Source: Dehalococcoidia bacterium (GTDB lineage: Bacteria; Chloroflexota; Dehalococcoidia; UBA3495). From it: a stretch of 52,891 bases of DNA. Position 1 is the stretch's first letter. Every line of letters begins with the position of its first letter. The DNA is taken from positions 1 to 52,891 of the forward strand of contig JASMCQ010000038.1 of assembly GCA_030753265.1 (NCBI GenBank). The letters run 5' to 3'. Under the pieces are notes generated by a model that was not told the DNA's origin, made no database searches, and saw nothing but the letters and a program-made list of their open reading frames with translations. Below, piece after piece: positions 1-9,630 of the stretch. A program made the position numbers and the translations under genes.

Positions 1-95
1 TCGCCTACCCCCATAAACCCCTGTAACACCCGATTCAAAACTCCTAACCTCGCTTGTTCTCTTTGGGTCAACGTCAGTCCTTCCATGACTGACAT
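1..95 (-). mobile_element. 5' end of a transposase (partial, runs off the left edge)
   Basis: Reading leftward from an ATG at 95, an open frame of 31 codons runs off the window edge. Its N-terminus contains LTLTQREQARLGVLNRVLQG, which closely resembles the start of ISNCY-type transposases (an LTQxEQxRLxVLNxVL helix before a helix-turn-helix). A second in-frame ATG at 86 is also possible. The frame sits head-to-head with the broken integrase, 33 bases away, so an insertion sequence probably landed at or near the integrase 5' end. Only the first 31 residues are visible, so the family call rests on one motif. Terminal inverted repeats cannot be checked because the other end lies outside. Confidence 0.6.
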
Positions 96-128
96 TTTCC
101 CTCGACCGTTAGCTACTGACCTAATCGT

Positions 129-980
129 ATGTCATCGACACCCCACTGGTACACTTTTACTCCGCCCTTAACAAATATCAGGAGTTCGATTTTAGAGCAT
201 ACCTATAAGGTATTTCAGGCTTTCCTCAAATGGGCTGTTAGAAGCCAGTACATTAGGGAGATTCCAATCTCACCACGTACTTTAGACATGGTCCAGGTTT
301 GGATAGCCAACCATAAAGATATGAGGCCTGTTAGAGAATTTGAAGTCACTGAACAGGTGATTAGTGAGGTCCTAAACGAGGTTAAAGATAAGCATTACGA
401 AATCACTTTCCTGCTTTGGGCATATACAGGTATGAGGTTCAATGAAGCATTAGCCCGGGCATGGGACGATATCAACATCCCTTCAAGTACTATCTAGGTA
501 ACTAGTTCTAAGACCGACGTTGGTAAGAAAGCTATGGTTGGAACTAAATTTGAGAACGGTTCCAACCAGATAGTAACCGCTCCTAAAACGAAGGCGGGGA
601 TCAGGTCAGTGCATCTTCATCAGGCCATAACGGAATTGCTAGAGAGAATCCCGCAAGATGCCAGAACCGGTTATCTTTATGGGACTAGAAAGGGAACCGC
701 TGTAAACGGCAGCACATTCAGGGGTAGAGTGTTCAAGCCTTTAATGCTGAAGCTGGGATATCCGGGCATCTGGCCGAATGACTTTCGGCACTACTGTATA
801 ACCGATTTAACCAACTTTGCTATCAAGGCTCAGATAGATTTGAAGTGTGTTTCGGATTCGGATATGGTAGGTTATGCGAACGTTAGTACGACATTAAATA
901 TCTATAATGAAGCTAGGTCTGACCAGAACCAGAGGCTAGGAATGCTATTAGCTAACCGTAACCACCTTAGCGTAGCTTAG
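129..980 (+). pseudogene. Tyrosine recombinase/integrase interrupted by an in-frame TAG
   Basis: Two open stretches (129-497 and 534-980) lie in one frame, separated by a single TAG at 495-497; together they make about 283 residues. The first has a core-binding-like helix region and the first catalytic Arg (R103 in TGMRFNEAL). After the stop come the beta-hairpin Lys (K155 in APKTKAG), Arg220 in NDFRHY and a C-terminal Tyr259 in LNIYNEA. Two usual catalytic positions are changed: the first His of HxxR is Asn217, and the box III His (LGH) is Tyr249. The N-terminal SAM-like domain looks short; a TGA precedes the frame at 117-119. The AT content is clearly higher than in the rest of the window. 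With the stop and two altered residues the gene is probably dead, although readthrough or a sequencing error cannot be excluded. It ends about 180 bp from the 3' end of tRNA-Val, the classic position for an island integrase. Confidence 0.8.
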
Positions 981-1081
981 AGAGCCGCTGAACTGCTCTT
1001 TCTTTGGACCTCGCCCACTTAAGCGCGTGGGGATTGTTTTCAGGTTAGTAAGAAGGCCTGGGGAAATAGCAAAACTCAGCC

Positions 1082-1104
1082 AATCTTGTGAAGAATCTTG
1101 TGAA
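1082..1104. repeat. Tandem 11-bp direct repeat near the tRNA
   Basis: AATCTTGTGAA occurs at 1082-1092 and again at 1094-1104, separated by one base. It lies between the integrase stop and the tRNA-Val 3' end. Short direct repeats in this position are typical arm-type integrase binding sites, but that role is inferred. Confidence 0.5.
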
Positions 1105-1161
1105 AACCGAATGAGGAATTGAGTAGATTTAGAAAAAAGCTGAAATGCGTGTCTAGAAAAG

Positions 1162-1238
1162 TGGTGGGCGGTACTGGACTCGAACCAGTGACCTCTTGCG
1201 TGTCGAGCAAGTGCTCTAACCAGCTGAGCTAACCGCCC
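1162..1238 (-). tRNA. tRNA-Val(GAC), CCA encoded
   Basis: The reverse strand folds as a standard cloverleaf of 77 nt. It has acceptor GGGCGGT/ACCGCCC, a GCTC/GAGC D-stem with an AGCTGGTTA loop, the anticodon stem CTTGC/GCAAG, variable AGGTC, T-arm ACTGG-TTCGAGT-CCAGT, discriminator A and an encoded CCA. The anticodon loop reads TCGACAC, giving GAC (Val) at 34-36 but C instead of the near-universal U at position 33. Its 3' end faces the broken integrase, so it is the probable attachment site. Confidence 0.92.
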
Positions 1239-1313
1239 TCTCACTCGAAGTCTATCAACGGCCAGAGGCGAGGTCAAGGGAGCAGGTTCCTTCCGAAGGG
1301 GTTTCCTGGGAAT

Positions 1314-2783
1314 CTACTCCAGCGCGACCCGGGCCCGTTTCCGCGGGCTCAGCAAGAACACGAAGGACCCCAAAGCGGCGATGGACGCTCCCAGACGGAA
1401 AATGTCCTGGAACGCCGTGATGAAGGCCCGCCCTTCCTGCTCCGGCAGCGTGAGTCCAGCCCCGGCAAGATCGGAGAGGTGCCGCTCTTCGATCAGTGCG
1501 AAGAGACCCCCGATGACCGCCACCGACAGCACCGTCCCGAAAGCCTGGGAAAGGGACAGGGCTGCCGAGGCGGTGCCCAGCCGGTCTGGGGCCACACTGC
1601 CCATCATCGAGGCGTAGGCCGCCGACTGGAACAGCCCCAACCCCATGCCGACCACGGCGATGCGAACTCCCACCTGGGGGAGGCTGGAATCGGCGTCCAG
1701 AAAGCTCATACCCGCCAGCCCGCCGGCCATGACGGCCAGTCCGGTCACTCCCACCGGTAGCGCGCCGGTCCGGTCGCACAGCCAGCCGCCAAATCCGGAG
1801 AACCCGGCGTTGAAAAGCGCCATCGCCGCCAACATAATCCCCAGGCTAAACGGCCCCCGGCTCAGGCCGCCGGAGATGTAAAAGGGGAAAATGAACCAGA
1901 TTACGAATACGCCCAGATGGGCCAGGAACATGCTCGCCCCGGAGACAAAGACCCCCCGGACTCGGAGCAGATCTCGCGGCAGGACCGGCCAGACCGCCCG
2001 CCCCTCAGCCCGCCAGAATACGGCGAGGAACACCGGGGCCAAGGCCAGCAACACCAGCACCTCCCGGGAGGTCCACCCCGCCGATCGCCCTAATCTCAGG
2101 GCAACCACCAGGCAGAGCACCCCGGCAATCAGCGTCACCGCCCCGGCCACGTCGAAAGACCTTCCGGAGCTTGAGCGCTCCTCCCGTTTCAGGAAACTGA
2201 CCGCCAGGAACAGGGCCAGCAGGGCGAAGGGCAACCGTCCCAAGAACACCGACTCCCAACCGAACCACCCGACCAGCAGGCCGGCCCCAAGGGTTCCAGT
2301 CAGCATTCCCAGGGCCTGGCTGGCCGCGGTGAATCCCATTCCCAATCCCCGGCGTTGGACCGGGAACGCCCTGGCGGCCAGAGCCGGGGAGACGGCGAAC
2401 AGACAGCCGGTGGCCACGGCCTGAAGCACCCGGAAACCCACCACGATCTCCAAAGTGGGCGAGAAGGCGATGAGGACCATAGCCGCCATGTACGCCAAAA
2501 CGCCGAACAGGTAAACCGGCCGCAATCCGAACCGATCGCCGAAGCTGCCGGCGCCCAGCACCAGACCGGCCCGGGTGGCGATGAATGCCACAATTATCCA
2601 CTGAACTGTCTGGAGATCGGTATCGAAATCCCGGGTAATGGATGGAAGAGCTACGTTCACCGAGATGTCCAACGCCGCCAGGAACATCCCCAACCCGGCG
2701 GCGGCGGCCTCCATTCGACTCCCCCATCCGCGCCCGGCAGTGGGCCGGGATCCCCTGTTGTTACTTCCGTCCGGCGTCGACAT
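1314..2783 (-). CDS. MFS drug-efflux transporter (DHA2/EmrB-QacA type)
   Basis: Integral membrane proton-coupled exporter of about 489 residues. The first helix carries LDISVNVALPSI, the motif typical of the DHA2 family (LDxTxVNVALP). A loop-2/3 motif follows (GDRFGLRPVY), and hydrophobic segments continue to the C-terminus, consistent with 12-14 spans. The ATG at 2783 (MSTPDGSN) was chosen because the 48 residues before it are Pro/Arg-rich, lack membrane character and do not look coding. The gene is divergent from acetyl-CoA synthetase, and the shared 249-bp gap holds a tandem palindromic repeat. The substrate is unknown; multidrug efflux is the family default. It is the first intact gene beyond the tRNA. 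Confidence 0.85.
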   Translation of the reverse strand: MSTPDGSNNRGSRPTAGRGWGSRMEAAAAGLGMFLAALDISVNVALPSITRDFDTDLQTVQWIIVAFIATRAGLVLGAGSFGDRFGLRPVYLFGVLAYMAAMVLIAFSPTLEIVVGFRVLQAVATGCLFAVSPALAARAFPVQRRGLGMGFTAASQALGMLTGTLGAGLLVGWFGWESVFLGRLPFALLALFLAVSFLKREERSSSGRSFDVAGAVTLIAGVLCLVVALRLGRSAGWTSREVLVLLALAPVFLAVFWRAEGRAVWPVLPRDLLRVRGVFVSGASMFLAHLGVFVIWFIFPFYISGGLSRGPFSLGIMLAAMALFNAGFSGFGGWLCDRTGALPVGVTGLAVMAGGLAGMSFLDADSSLPQVGVRIAVVGMGLGLFQSAAYASMMGSVAPDRLGTASAALSLSQAFGTVLSVAVIGGLFALIEERHLSDLAGAGLTLPEQEGRAFITAFQDIFRLGASIAALGSFVFLLSPRKRARVALE

Positions 2784-2904
2784 GGTTACCGATTGTACGC
2801 TATCCGGCCCAGGGGGGGTATCGAGGGCGAGGTTACCCGAGGCGATCAACCCGGCTCGATCCACCGAAGGCCGGGCCAACGATAACCGTTTACAACAGGG
2901 CCGG

Positions 2905-2930
2905 CTTGTGCAAGAATCCTTGTGCAAGAA
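2905..2930. promoter_or_regulatory. Tandem CTTGTGCAAG sites (candidate operator)
   Basis: CTTGTGCAAGAA occurs at 2905-2916 and 2919-2930 (period 14). Each copy contains the near-palindrome CTTG-TG-CAAG. The pair sits between the divergent MFS exporter and acsA, a natural place for a transcription factor binding both sides. The function is inferred from position and symmetry only. Confidence 0.35.
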
Positions 2931-3032
2931 ACCAATGGAAGACTGACGCTTTGTCTCGGTTGACTTGCCAGTTCAGTCTTCAGCCGAATGCCGGTGGCCT
3001 GAGGGCCTACCGCCAATGATGGAGGGATGGGT

Positions 3033-4985
<1,953 letters not shown>

Positions 4986-5320
4986 GAGAGGCGGCCGGCC
5001 CGCATTCAGCATGAATCTCGCAATACGGACATTGGCCAAACTTTGGCTTTACGCCATGTATGCTCCGTTTCCTTTCTGCATGGATTCATCGGCAAACTAA
5101 CCACCCAAACAACGACTGTTCGGCCTCTCCTACTGGTTATTGCGGCCAGAGACGCCTTGAATTAACGTTTCCCTCAGACCCGCCGGGCTCAACGGATCAT
5201 GGCGGGCCGCCGCTGCCATCACCCAGGGGATGGTGGACTGGACTATTGTCCGCACAGTAGAATAGCAAGGTACGGCGTCAACGATGCTGGCCTGCATCAC
5301 ATGCCGCCAGGGAGGAATAC
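4986..5320. other. Intergenic region before the three-domain fusion gene
   Basis: 335 bp without a credible gene. GGGAGG lies 5 nt before the ATG at 5321. A weak promoter-like pair (TGGACT, 18 bp, TAGAAT) ends about 60 bp before the start, but it matches consensus poorly. No clear terminator is seen after acsA. Confidence 0.4.
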
Positions 5321-7384
5321 ATGGCAAGATACACCAAAAGCGAGGTACAAGATTGGGCCTGGGAAACACTGAGGGCCCAATGGACCACGCTCATCACCCC
5401 GTTCACCCCGGATAACGCCATCGACGAGGAAGGGATGAGGCGCAATATTCGCCACATCCGGAAGCTGGGCACCAGGGGCGCGGGTTGCACCTGGGGAATG
5501 GGCGAGTTTTGGAGCCTCACCCACAATGAGCGGGTCCAAGTCATGGACATTCTGGCTGACGAGGCCAAAGGGCAATGGCCTATCGGCGCCCACGTGACCC
5601 ATACCTCCGCTCCGGAGATGCTGGCACTGGCCGGCCATGCCGAGGCCGTGGGCTTCGACCTGCTTATCGTGGCGCCGCCTTACTTCGTGACCAAGACGGA
5701 GGAGCAGGTCATCGACTACGTGCGGCTGCTGGCGGACAACACATCGATGGCGATCATGTTCTACAATTCTCCCCAATTCGGCATCGTGCTCAGCCCACAA
5801 GCGCTGAAACGAGTGTGTCAAATACCCAACGTCGTCGGGGTCAAGGAAGCCAGCTTCAATCAGCAGCTGTCCATCGAGGCCCACTTGACCCTAGGCAAAG
5901 AGTCGATAATCAGCACGCCCGACGAGTGGATCTTCTGGAAAGCCAAGGAGCTGGGGTTCCAGCAGCAAGTGATGTTCGCCAACACCTCCGACTGGCGCTT
6001 CGACACACCGGAGTGCAACTACTACGTCCAGTTCATCGATCGTGCCACCAAGGGAGACCTGGACGAGCAGTTCTACGAAACCCATTTGCGGCGGATCAAA
6101 GAGCTGTCCGACACCTGGTGGACCCGGACCGTAACCAAATACAATGGGGCGCTGCCGGTCTCCGTGGTGAAGTACTGGAGCGAGCTGATGGGAATGGCCG
6201 GCGGCGAGGTCAGGCCCCCCCTGGCCAACCTCGCACCCGAGGAAAAGGCCGCCCTGGCCCGGGAGCTGGAGCCGTTGAAGCCTCAACCCCCGGTAGCCGC
6301 CGCCCCGGTCAACAACCGGGTATCCTGGCTCACCGGCAACAACAGTTTCTTCTCCGGGATGCTCTTGATGGTCAGCGTCCAGAACGTCGAGGAAGCCCTG
6401 GAAGCGGAACGGGGCGGAGCCGACGTGGTCGACGTGAAAAACCTGCAGGAAGCGCTGGTCGGTTCCGGTCACCCCCTGGTGGTGCAACAGGTGCGCGCCC
6501 AGGTCCCGGTCGAGAAACACGTGAGCGTGACCCTGGGCGTGGTGCCCGGCCAGCCGGGCACGGTGGCAATGGCCGCCTACGCGGCCGCGGTCTTGGACGC
6601 CACCTCGGTTAAGGTCGGCTTCTGCAAAACGGACTACGCCACTGCGGTGGAGACCCTGCGGCAAGCGCGGCGGGCGATGGAGGGCTTCAACACCAAATTG
6701 ATCGGCTCCCTGTTCGCCGACAACCCCCTCTACGACGGGCTGGACCCGTACCTGATGATCCAGCTGGCCAAGGAAGGCGAGTGCGACGGGTTCTTGATCG
6801 ACACCCTGACCAAAGACGGGCGGAACCTGTTCGACTTCATTCCGGAAGCAGACCTGAAGGACATGGTCCTGCAGGGCAAAGAGTTGGGGCTGAGCACTTC
6901 CCTGTCGGGCCATCTCAAGGTTGATGACCTGGACGAGTTGGCGCGGATCAACCCGGATATCGTGGGCGTGCGCGGCGCCGTGTGCAGCAAAGGAGAGCGG
7001 GACATGGCCGTCAACTGGGAGGCGGTCGCTGAATTCCGGCGGGAGCTGGAGCTGCGGAAGAGCGGAGAGGTTAACGTCCACGCGGAGCCCGCGGCGCGGC
7101 CGTCAACGGGCAACGGCGCCAACGGGGCTAACGGCGCCAACGGCGCCAACGGAGGATGGGTAATCATAGATGGCCGCGGCAAGAGTTGCGCCGGCGTAAT
7201 CGCGGCGCTGACCCGGCAGATGGAGACCGACCACGGAGCCTTCGTTGAAGCCATCCTGGCCGACGCCCTTAACATCTACGACGTTATCTTGTGGGCTGAA
7301 AAAGCGGGGCATCACCTGCTTACCCAGCGCAAAGACACCGACGGCACGACCCGGGTGCTGATCCAGCCCAACGGCAAGCATTAG
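5321..7384 (+). CDS. Three-domain fusion: DapA-like aldolase, MfnB-like synthase, TusA-like domain
   Basis: 687 residues in three parts. Residues 15-322 are a DapA/NanA-type class I aldolase barrel with WGMGE (59-62, carboxylate loop), Tyr148 in FYNSPQ and the Schiff-base Lys175 in GVKEAS. Residues 347-575 match MfnB, (5-formylfuran-3-yl)methyl phosphate synthase, which condenses two glyceraldehyde-3-phosphates in methanofuran synthesis. The MfnB active-site pattern is intact: D371/K373 in VDVKN, K431 in VKVGF, D494/K498 in DTLTKDG, plus IVGVRGAVC. A Gly-Ala-Asn repeat linker (597-611, from a 9-bp tandem repeat) leads to residues 612-683. That part resembles TusA/SirA: DGRGKSC with Cys623, then a WAEKAGHHLL helix and a final strand; the usual Cys-Pro is Cys-Ala. 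MfnB is known from methanogens and methylotrophs as a separate enzyme. The pathway here is unknown: a furan cofactor, or aldol chemistry with sulfur transfer. Start: ATG with GGGAGG 5 nt upstream. Confidence 0.85.
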   Translation: MARYTKSEVQDWAWETLRAQWTTLITPFTPDNAIDEEGMRRNIRHIRKLGTRGAGCTWGMGEFWSLTHNERVQVMDILADEAKGQWPIGAHVTHTSAPEMLALAGHAEAVGFDLLIVAPPYFVTKTEEQVIDYVRLLADNTSMAIMFYNSPQFGIVLSPQALKRVCQIPNVVGVKEASFNQQLSIEAHLTLGKESIISTPDEWIFWKAKELGFQQQVMFANTSDWRFDTPECNYYVQFIDRATKGDLDEQFYETHLRRIKELSDTWWTRTVTKYNGALPVSVVKYWSELMGMAGGEVRPPLANLAPEEKAALARELEPLKPQPPVAAAPVNNRVSWLTGNNSFFSGMLLMVSVQNVEEALEAERGGADVVDVKNLQEALVGSGHPLVVQQVRAQVPVEKHVSVTLGVVPGQPGTVAMAAYAAAVLDATSVKVGFCKTDYATAVETLRQARRAMEGFNTKLIGSLFADNPLYDGLDPYLMIQLAKEGECDGFLIDTLTKDGRNLFDFIPEADLKDMVLQGKELGLSTSLSGHLKVDDLDELARINPDIVGVRGAVCSKGERDMAVNWEAVAEFRRELELRKSGEVNVHAEPAARPSTGNGANGANGANGANGGWVIIDGRGKSCAGVIAALTRQMETDHGAFVEAILADALNIYDVILWAEKAGHHLLTQRKDTDGTTRVLIQPNGKH

Positions 7385-7567
7385 ATATTCGGCCAGGTTG
7401 GCTGAGTCCAGCGCCTAGAATCGGGTATTTCCGTTATGATCATCCGTTTACCCACAGCTTGTCGAAGGTCGCGGGGCCGACGGTTCGACAAGCTCACCAA
7501 GAACAGTATTTGGAACGCTGATCGCCGAATGGAAGTGGCCGTGTTTCATAACCGGCTTGGTACCTGG

Positions 7568-7702
7568 TTCATCTTCACGCCGCAGGCCGGGAACCGGCAG
7601 AAGGTTCTCTGGATTCCGGCCCCAATGCAATCGGGGACAATCGTGGGCCGGGGATGTCCCGCAGTCTCGCCGGCCTAAAGCTTTTTACACGACAGTACAC
7701 AG
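7568..7702 (+). repeat. Dispersed structured repeat, copy A
   Basis: Matches the copies at 22598-22726 (reverse) and 46744-46880 along its length. The shared blocks are TCTCTGG-TTCCGGCCC, then a TCGGGGACAA-type block (a CCCC-loop-GGGG hairpin in the best copies), an ATGTC-C block, and a closing TTT-C-GACAGT-CAC. The head, CCGGCGAAGGCCGG in other copies, is diverged here. The element is noncoding and lies downstream of the fusion gene. The 7385-7567 stretch before it holds an inverted pair AGCTTGTCGAA/TTCGACAAGCT (about 7447-7492) and no gene. Confidence 0.6.
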
Positions 7703-7740
7703 GCGTCCGGCCCCTCACGGGGGTCACCGCGAGACCAAAA

Positions 7741-7790
7741 GAATAGAGACCTGATGCCCCACCATTTAGTGGGGTATCAGGTCTCTATTC
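7741..7790. terminator. 22-bp perfect-stem hairpin between convergent genes
   Basis: Arms 7741-7762 and 7769-7790 pair along 22 bp with a single G-U wobble, around the loop CATTTA. The hairpin lies between the convergent fusion gene and speE, where a bidirectional terminator is expected. There is a short A-run before it and no strong U-tract after it, so a repeat-derived palindrome is an alternative. Confidence 0.5.
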
Positions 7791-7920
7791 CAATTCTTCG
7801 CCTCAGTTCTTCGCCGGGCAAATCGGGGCCACAGTTGGGCGCCGTCTTCGGAATGAGGGGCCCTGCGGCTTCATCGTGCCGGCGTAGCGGAAGAACCGCC
7901 CGAGGGGAGGGTGGCCCGAA

Positions 7921-8832
7921 TCAGATCATGAACACCGGGTCGGCGTCCCGGTTCATCCGGGTCTCCTGCCGGAACCCGGTCCGGAGAAATTTGGGCAACG
8001 CGAACATGCCGCGATGGCTTTCTCCGTCGTAGAACTTCAGCTCTTTGGATACCCGCTCCGCCAGCGAGCGGTCTACCTGCTCATCGGTGGGTAGAGCCAG
8101 CGGCGTGTCTGACGCCAGTGTAAAACCCCAAAGGGTCTGGAAAGCTGGAATGTGCACCTGGGCCGGAGCGGTGTGCTTGAAGACGCCGGCCAGAGTGTTG
8201 CGGATTGTGGTAAAGCACTCCTGGTAGCTGAGCAGTCCGGCAGGTCCGGACTGGGTCACCAGAATTCCTCCCGGTCTCAGCTTGGCCTTGGCGATCCGGT
8301 AGTACTCCTCTGTGTAGAGGAGATACGCCGGCCCTCCCTCCATGGGGTCGACCAGGTCCATGATCATCACGTCGAAGGTCTCGTCGCAACTGGCCAGGAA
8401 TCCCCTGGCGTCTTGGTGGGCAAGCATCACCCTCGGATCGTCGAAGCTACCCTGATGATGGCTCGGCAAGTGGCGCCGGCAAAGCTCCACCACCTCCCGG
8501 TCAAGGTCCAGCATGGCCACGCGCTCCACGGATTTATGGGCCAGCACCTCCCTCAGCGTGCCCCCTTCTCCCCCACCCCCAATGAACACTGAAGTTGGTC
8601 CCGGGTGCAGCAACATTGCCGGGTGCACCAGGGCCTCGTGGTAGACGTGCTCGTCCCGCTCGGTGGACTGGGTCTTTCCGTCCAAAACCAGGCTGCGGCC
8701 GTAAATCTCCGACTCCAGCACTTCCACCTTCTGATAGGCGGTCTCACCGGAATAGAGAACTTTCCGGACCCGGAGCATTATTGCCAGGTCCGGAAATACT
8801 GTCTCAAGGAACCATTTTCCTGATATATCCAT
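7921..8832 (-). CDS. speE: Polyamine aminopropyltransferase (spermidine/thermospermine synthase type)
   Basis: Transfers an aminopropyl group from decarboxylated SAM to a di- or triamine. The 303-residue protein has the N-terminal beta domain (YQKVEVLESEIYGRSLVLDG), the cofactor loop IGGGGEGGTLREVL and the catalytic region DLVDPMEGGPAYLLYTEEYY. The DPxEGGPxYxLYT wording is closer to plant ACL5 thermospermine synthase and its prokaryotic relatives than to E. coli SpeE (STDPIGPGE), so the acceptor may be spermidine rather than putrescine. It follows speD on the same strand with a 21-bp gap, so the two form an operon that makes and then uses decarboxylated SAM. The exact product cannot be decided from sequence alone. 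Confidence 0.92.
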   Translation of the reverse strand: MDISGKWFLETVFPDLAIMLRVRKVLYSGETAYQKVEVLESEIYGRSLVLDGKTQSTERDEHVYHEALVHPAMLLHPGPTSVFIGGGGEGGTLREVLAHKSVERVAMLDLDREVVELCRRHLPSHHQGSFDDPRVMLAHQDARGFLASCDETFDVMIMDLVDPMEGGPAYLLYTEEYYRIAKAKLRPGGILVTQSGPAGLLSYQECFTTIRNTLAGVFKHTAPAQVHIPAFQTLWGFTLASDTPLALPTDEQVDRSLAERVSKELKFYDGESHRGMFALPKFLRTGFRQETRMNRDADPVFMI

Positions 8833-8853
8833 GCCCTTGCCGGGTCCCGGAGT

Positions 8854-9219
8854 TTAGCTGGCCACTGCCTTGAGGGGCAGCCCCCGTTGGACTTCCACAA
8901 CTTCCGGGTCCCGTGACTCCAGCCGTCTGACTAGCATCTCGGCGGCATCTTTGGGTTGGAATGAGGCCCCACACGCGAAAATGTCGGCAGCAGCGTAGCA
9001 GTACTCCGGCCACGTGTGGATCGATATGTGAGATTCGGCTATCGCCAGAATGCCGGTCACTCCCTGGGGGCTAAACCGGTGAAACGACTCCCCGACGACC
9101 GTGGCCCCCACGTCTCGAGCCGTGTCCAGCAACGCCTCACGAATGTATTCGAGGTCGTTGAGAAGTGCGGGATTGCACTCCTTGAGTTCCAACAAGAGAT
9201 GAAGTCCTAGTACATTCAA
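8854..9219 (-). CDS. speD: S-adenosylmethionine decarboxylase proenzyme (pyruvoyl type)
   Basis: Makes decarboxylated SAM, the aminopropyl donor for the downstream synthase. The protein is 121 residues, the size of the short class 1B bacterial/archaeal form. The self-cleavage site AESHISIHTWPE is present: cleavage between Glu62 and Ser63 would turn Ser63 into the pyruvoyl group, the same numbering as the Thermotoga enzyme. His68 in SIHTWPE and Cys83 in IFACG occupy the usual active-site positions. It is first in a speD-speE operon. Confidence 0.95.
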   Translation of the reverse strand: MNVLGLHLLLELKECNPALLNDLEYIREALLDTARDVGATVVGESFHRFSPQGVTGILAIAESHISIHTWPEYCYAAADIFACGASFQPKDAAEMLVRRLESRDPEVVEVQRGLPLKAVAS

Positions 9220-9630
9220 TCACCTGCCCTCCTGCCATCAGTTTGCCGTCCAAGCAGCAACCAGTAATTCTAGGCCCATCGCCCAAACTTAGCAATACCT
9301 ACGGCCTCCCGACTTCCGGCCGGCGGCCGTAATCTGGCTCCTCAACACGCCGGACTTAGGTTCAGCGGGGCCAGTTTCGCATCCGCGGCCGGCCGGTTTC
9401 ATCGGCTTCGCCCGGCAAACGTAACTCCCATCCACCGTGAAATTAGGGTACCCGGGGCGCTGCTCCCCTGCCAAATGTCGGTAAACACGGTGGGGCAATC
9501 GTGAGTCAACCATTTGGACCGCCGGGTAAACTTTGTACGATGATGAAACTCGATGCCGACTTGCGCTAATGTACCTCCACGGCAAACCTGGTAAGATGTT
9601 GTCAACAGATGTCAACGGGAGGCTTTCCAC
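9220..9630. other. Intergenic region between divergent speD and the response regulator
   Basis: About 410 bp. Open frames here lack domain character and start signals. The only clear signal is GGGAGG at 9617-9622 serving the TTG at 9631. It presumably carries promoters for both flanking genes, but I cannot place them with confidence. Confidence 0.4.

Noticed and set aside
495..497. In-frame TAG in the integrase as a pyrrolysine or readthrough codon
   Set aside because: It lies at a non-conserved position between boxes and other catalytic residues are altered too, so decay is simpler. No context for Pyl is present.
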